From positions 1 to 6,062 of the forward strand of contig JAFRMM010000131.1 of NCBI GenBank assembly GCA_017430675.1: a stretch of 6,062 bases of DNA. Direction: 5' to 3'. The position numbers were made by a program, and so were the translations under genes. The notes beneath the pieces are model-generated. The model was given only the letters and a program-made list of their open reading frames with translations, did not search any database and had not been told where the DNA came from. This stretch comes from Prevotella sp. (GTDB lineage: Bacteria > Bacteroidota > Bacteroidia > Bacteroidales > Bacteroidaceae). The first letter of the stretch is position 1. Each line of letters begins with the position of its first letter. This document shows positions 4,313 through 6,062 of the stretch, piece by piece.

Positions 4313-6062
4313 TTATTTTATATTCAGCAGTTGTTTGGCTACCTGGACGGCGGTATTGGCGTTGTCGCTATAGCCATCGGCTCCTATCTCGTCGGCAAAG
4401 CCCTGACTGACGGGTGCTCCGCCCACCATGACTTTCACACGGTCGCGGATGCCGGCCTGTTGCAAGGCGTCGATGACTTCTTTCATATAGCCCATCGTGG
4501 TAGTGAGCAGGGCTGACATACAGAGGATGTCGGGCTGGTTCTTCTTCACCTCCTCGATGAACTTATCCGCAGAAACATCAATACCTATATTGATGACTTC
4601 GAAGCCGCAGCCTTCGAGCATGGAAGCCACGAGATTCTTGCCAATGTCGTGAAGGTCACCTTTCACGGTGCCGATGACCACCTTGCCGATACTGGTAGTA
4701 TCTTGTCCGGCCATCAGCGGCTTGAGTACTTCCAGTCCGGCCTTCATCGCCCGGCCTGCCATCAGCAACTGGGGTACAAAGGCTTTACCGTCCTGGAAAC
4801 GCTGACCAACCTCCGACATGGCGCGGATCATCTCGCCATTGATAATGTCCTGCGGCTGGGTTCCAGCCTCGATAGCAGAACGAGTGGCAGTGGCACAATC
4901 TGCAGCGTTGCCGGAGAGGATGGAGGAAAAGACAGACCCACCCCCGCCCTCCCTATGAGGGAGGGAGTTATTACCTTTTAGCATGGGTGTTGTGTCTGTT
5001 GCAGAAGTATTTGCTCCCTCCCTATAGGGAGGGCTGGGAAGGGTCTTCAGTTGGGCGGGGGTGGGTCTCCTTATAAAACACCCCTTGGCGGGCTGTACCA
5101 GTTCGGCAATCTTTGCTATAAACTGGTCGGTGGTGCCGCAACAGCCACCGAGGATATTCACAACGTGACCGTCGAGCAACGGCCAGAGGTCTTGCTGATG
5201 CTGTTCGGGTGTTTTATTGTATTGGCCTTTTCCATCGGGCATTCCGGCGTTGGGATAGGCGGAGATGCAATAAGGATAACGGGAGCCGAGTTGCTGCAGG
5301 AGGGGCAGCATTTCGCTGACGTCAGCGTAGCAGTTGATGCCTACGGAGAAGAGAGTGGTCATGGCATGACCACTTGCTGGACTGAGTGAGTCGAGGAAGT
5401 CGAAAATGCTCTGCCCGAGCATGTTGTGGCCATCGGGGGTACTCACAGAGAAACTAAGCATAATGGGGATACTCTTTCCTTTTTGCTGCATCGTTTCCTG
5501 TGCGGCTTCGATGGCCATTCGGGCATTCTCCACATCAAAGATGGTTTCGATGAGCAGTGCATCCACACCGCCATCAATGAGCGCATCTATCTGTTCGCAG
5601 TAGGCAGCCTTGAGGATATTCTTATCCAAAGGCGGTTCGTTGCCCGTGCTCATGCTGGTGGTCTTTGCCGTCGGTCCGATACTGCCCAACACATAGCGGG
5701 GCTTGTCTTCCGTGGTATAGGCATCGGCTTGTTCGCGAGCCAACTGACAGGCGGCAAGGTTGATGTCGCGCACATGGTCTTCCAGTCCATAGTCGGCCAA
5801 CGAGATGCGCTGGGCGTTGAAGGTGTTGGTTTCGATGAGGTCGGCACCGGCCTCTAAATAGCGGCGATGGATGTCGCGAATGACAAACGGACAGGTCAAC
5901 GAAAGAATGTCATTGCAGCCGGTGAGCGTCTGCGGATGACGGGCAAAACGATAGCCGCGGAAATCTTCTTCGCGAAGTTGGTAACGCTGAATCATGGTGC
6001 CCATGGCACCGTCGAGAATGAGGACGCGGCGGGAGGCGGTTTCTTCGAGAGAGTGAAGAGTG
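4313..6062 (-). CDS. Homocysteine S-methyltransferase / corrinoid-binding fusion, MetH-like without a folate domain (5' end beyond right edge)
   Basis: Residue numbers count from the internal Met at 6004. This protein probably transfers a corrinoid-bound methyl group to homocysteine to make methionine in the cytoplasm. Residues 1-305 form the zinc homocysteine-methyltransferase barrel: IETNTF (57-62), GSIGPTAK (107-114), and zinc ligands Cys225 (GINC) and Cys288-Cys289 (GGCCGTT). Residues 358-435 are the helical cap (EVGQRFQDGKAFVPQ, 398-412). Residues 440-563 bind cobalamin, with D450-x-H452-x-x-G455 and His452 as lower ligand. The cap and cobalamin part resembles stand-alone corrinoid proteins (MtaC/MttC type) more than E. 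coli MetH. The roughly 300-residue folate barrel and the activation domain are absent. Residues 313-357 are encoded by a repeat element. The frame stays open from 6004 to the edge and encodes RRVLILDGA, the first strand of the barrel, so 6004 is not the start. At least 582 residues are visible. Corrinoid loading and reactivation presumably need partners outside the window. Confidence 0.9.
   Translation of the reverse strand, partial: TLHSLEETASRRVLILDGAMGTMIQRYQLREEDFRGYRFARHPQTLTGCNDILSLTCPFVIRDIHRRYLEAGADLIETNTFNAQRISLADYGLEDHVRDINLAACQLAREQADAYTTEDKPRYVLGSIGPTAKTTSMSTGNEPPLDKNILKAAYCEQIDALIDGGVDALLIETIFDVENARMAIEAAQETMQQKGKSIPIMLSFSVSTPDGHNMLGQSIFDFLDSLSPASGHAMTTLFSVGINCYADVSEMLPLLQQLGSRYPYCISAYPNAGMPDGKGQYNKTPEQHQQDLWPLLDGHVVNILGGCCGTTDQFIAKIAELVQPAKGCFIRRPTPAQLKTLPSPPYREGANTSATDTTPMLKGNNSLPHREGGGGSVFSSILSGNAADCATATRSAIEAGTQPQDIINGEMIRAMSEVGQRFQDGKAFVPQLLMAGRAMKAGLEVLKPLMAGQDTTSIGKVVIGTVKGDLHDIGKNLVASMLEGCGFEVINIGIDVSADKFIEEVKKNQPDILCMSALLTTTMGYMKEVIDALQQAGIRDRVKVMVGGAPVSQGFADEIGADGYSDNANTAVQVAKQLLNIK
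4934..5068. repeat. 135-bp inverted-repeat element inside the methyltransferase coding sequence
   Basis: The outer ends are a perfect 16-bp inverted repeat: AGACCCACCCCCGCCC (4934-4949) against its complement at 5053-5068. Inside are two further palindromes: CCCTCCCT/AGGGAGGG around ATG (4947-4965), and the unbroken 18-bp CCCTCCCTATAGGGAGGG (5016-5033). It can be read as two copies of the dispersed repeat in opposite orientation. It spans exactly 45 codons (residues 313-357) with no stop in the gene's frame, and adds a Pro/Gly/Ser-rich linker (PSPPYREG, later PHREGGGG). It lies between the homocysteine barrel and the cap domain. I see no clear target-site duplication. Confidence 0.85.
6051..6062. 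repeat. Heptamer repeat at the right edge (cut by the window)
   Basis: GAGTGAA (6051-6057) is followed by GAGTG (6058-6062), the start of a second copy. The motif and orientation match the array at 4282-4309. Here it falls inside the open reading frame of the methyltransferase fusion, encoding its extreme N-terminal part (T-L-H-S-L). The array may continue beyond the window. Confidence 0.55.

Noticed and set aside
4934..5068. A complete insertion sequence or MITE with target-site duplication
   Set aside because: There are inverted ends but no transposase and no convincing short direct repeat at the borders; described as a palindromic repeat element instead.
6002..6004. ATG at 6004 as the start of the methyltransferase fusion
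   Set aside because: The codons before it, up to the window edge, encode RRVLILDGA, which matches the first strand and glycine-rich turn of the homocysteine-methyltransferase barrel, so translation must begin further upstream.
1..6062. CRISPR array, tRNA or rRNA genes
   Set aside because: No regularly spaced direct repeats with unique spacers, no cloverleaf, and no rRNA-like sequence were seen; the only arrays are short tandem repeats.

Overview
The window looks like chromosomal DNA from a Bacteroidales bacterium, probably Prevotellaceae. Three lines of evidence support this. Three leftward promoters match the Bacteroidetes sigma-ABfr consensus (TAnnTTTG with an upstream TTG/TTTG). The genes lack Shine-Dalgarno sequences. 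A membrane TPR/AraC hybrid regulator of a type typical of this phylum is present. Every protein-coding gene I can support lies on the minus strand, so the window reads from right to left.

Right to left: (i) 6062-4313, a homocysteine S-methyltransferase fused to a corrinoid-binding module. It runs off the right edge and lacks the folate-binding and activation domains of classical MetH. Its interdomain linker is encoded by a 135-bp inverted-repeat element (4934-5068). (ii) A 38-bp gap, mostly four tandem heptamers (4282-4309). (iii) 4274-2712, a sodium:solute symporter of the SGLT-like SSS family, probably in the same operon. (iv) 2711-2046, 666 bp without a credible protein gene. This stretch holds a promoter, a transcript of about 300 nt that folds into a long rod and ends in a terminator-like hairpin (a strong non-coding RNA candidate), a G/C-rich palindromic repeat, and the promoter of the next gene. 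(v) 2045-345, a regulator with an N-terminal membrane anchor or lipobox, periplasmic TPRs, one transmembrane helix and a cytoplasmic AraC-type DNA-binding domain. (vi) 344-99, a repeat-rich intergenic region with a promoter. (vii) 98-1, the first 32 codons of a DUF4160-type protein.

The methyltransferase fusion probably makes methionine from homocysteine, using a methyl group carried on its own corrinoid. Because the folate domain is absent, a separate methyltransferase outside the window should load the corrinoid. The symporter's substrate cannot be read from the sequence, and no functional link to methionine is shown. The regulator has its own promoter, and its targets are unknown.

Two items deserve most attention. 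One is the rod-shaped RNA candidate at 2353-2659: 44 nested base pairs, with G-U wobbles that favour the minus strand as the transcribed one. The other is the palindromic repeat family found in two intergenic regions that also sits in frame, as exactly 45 codons, inside the methyltransferase gene.
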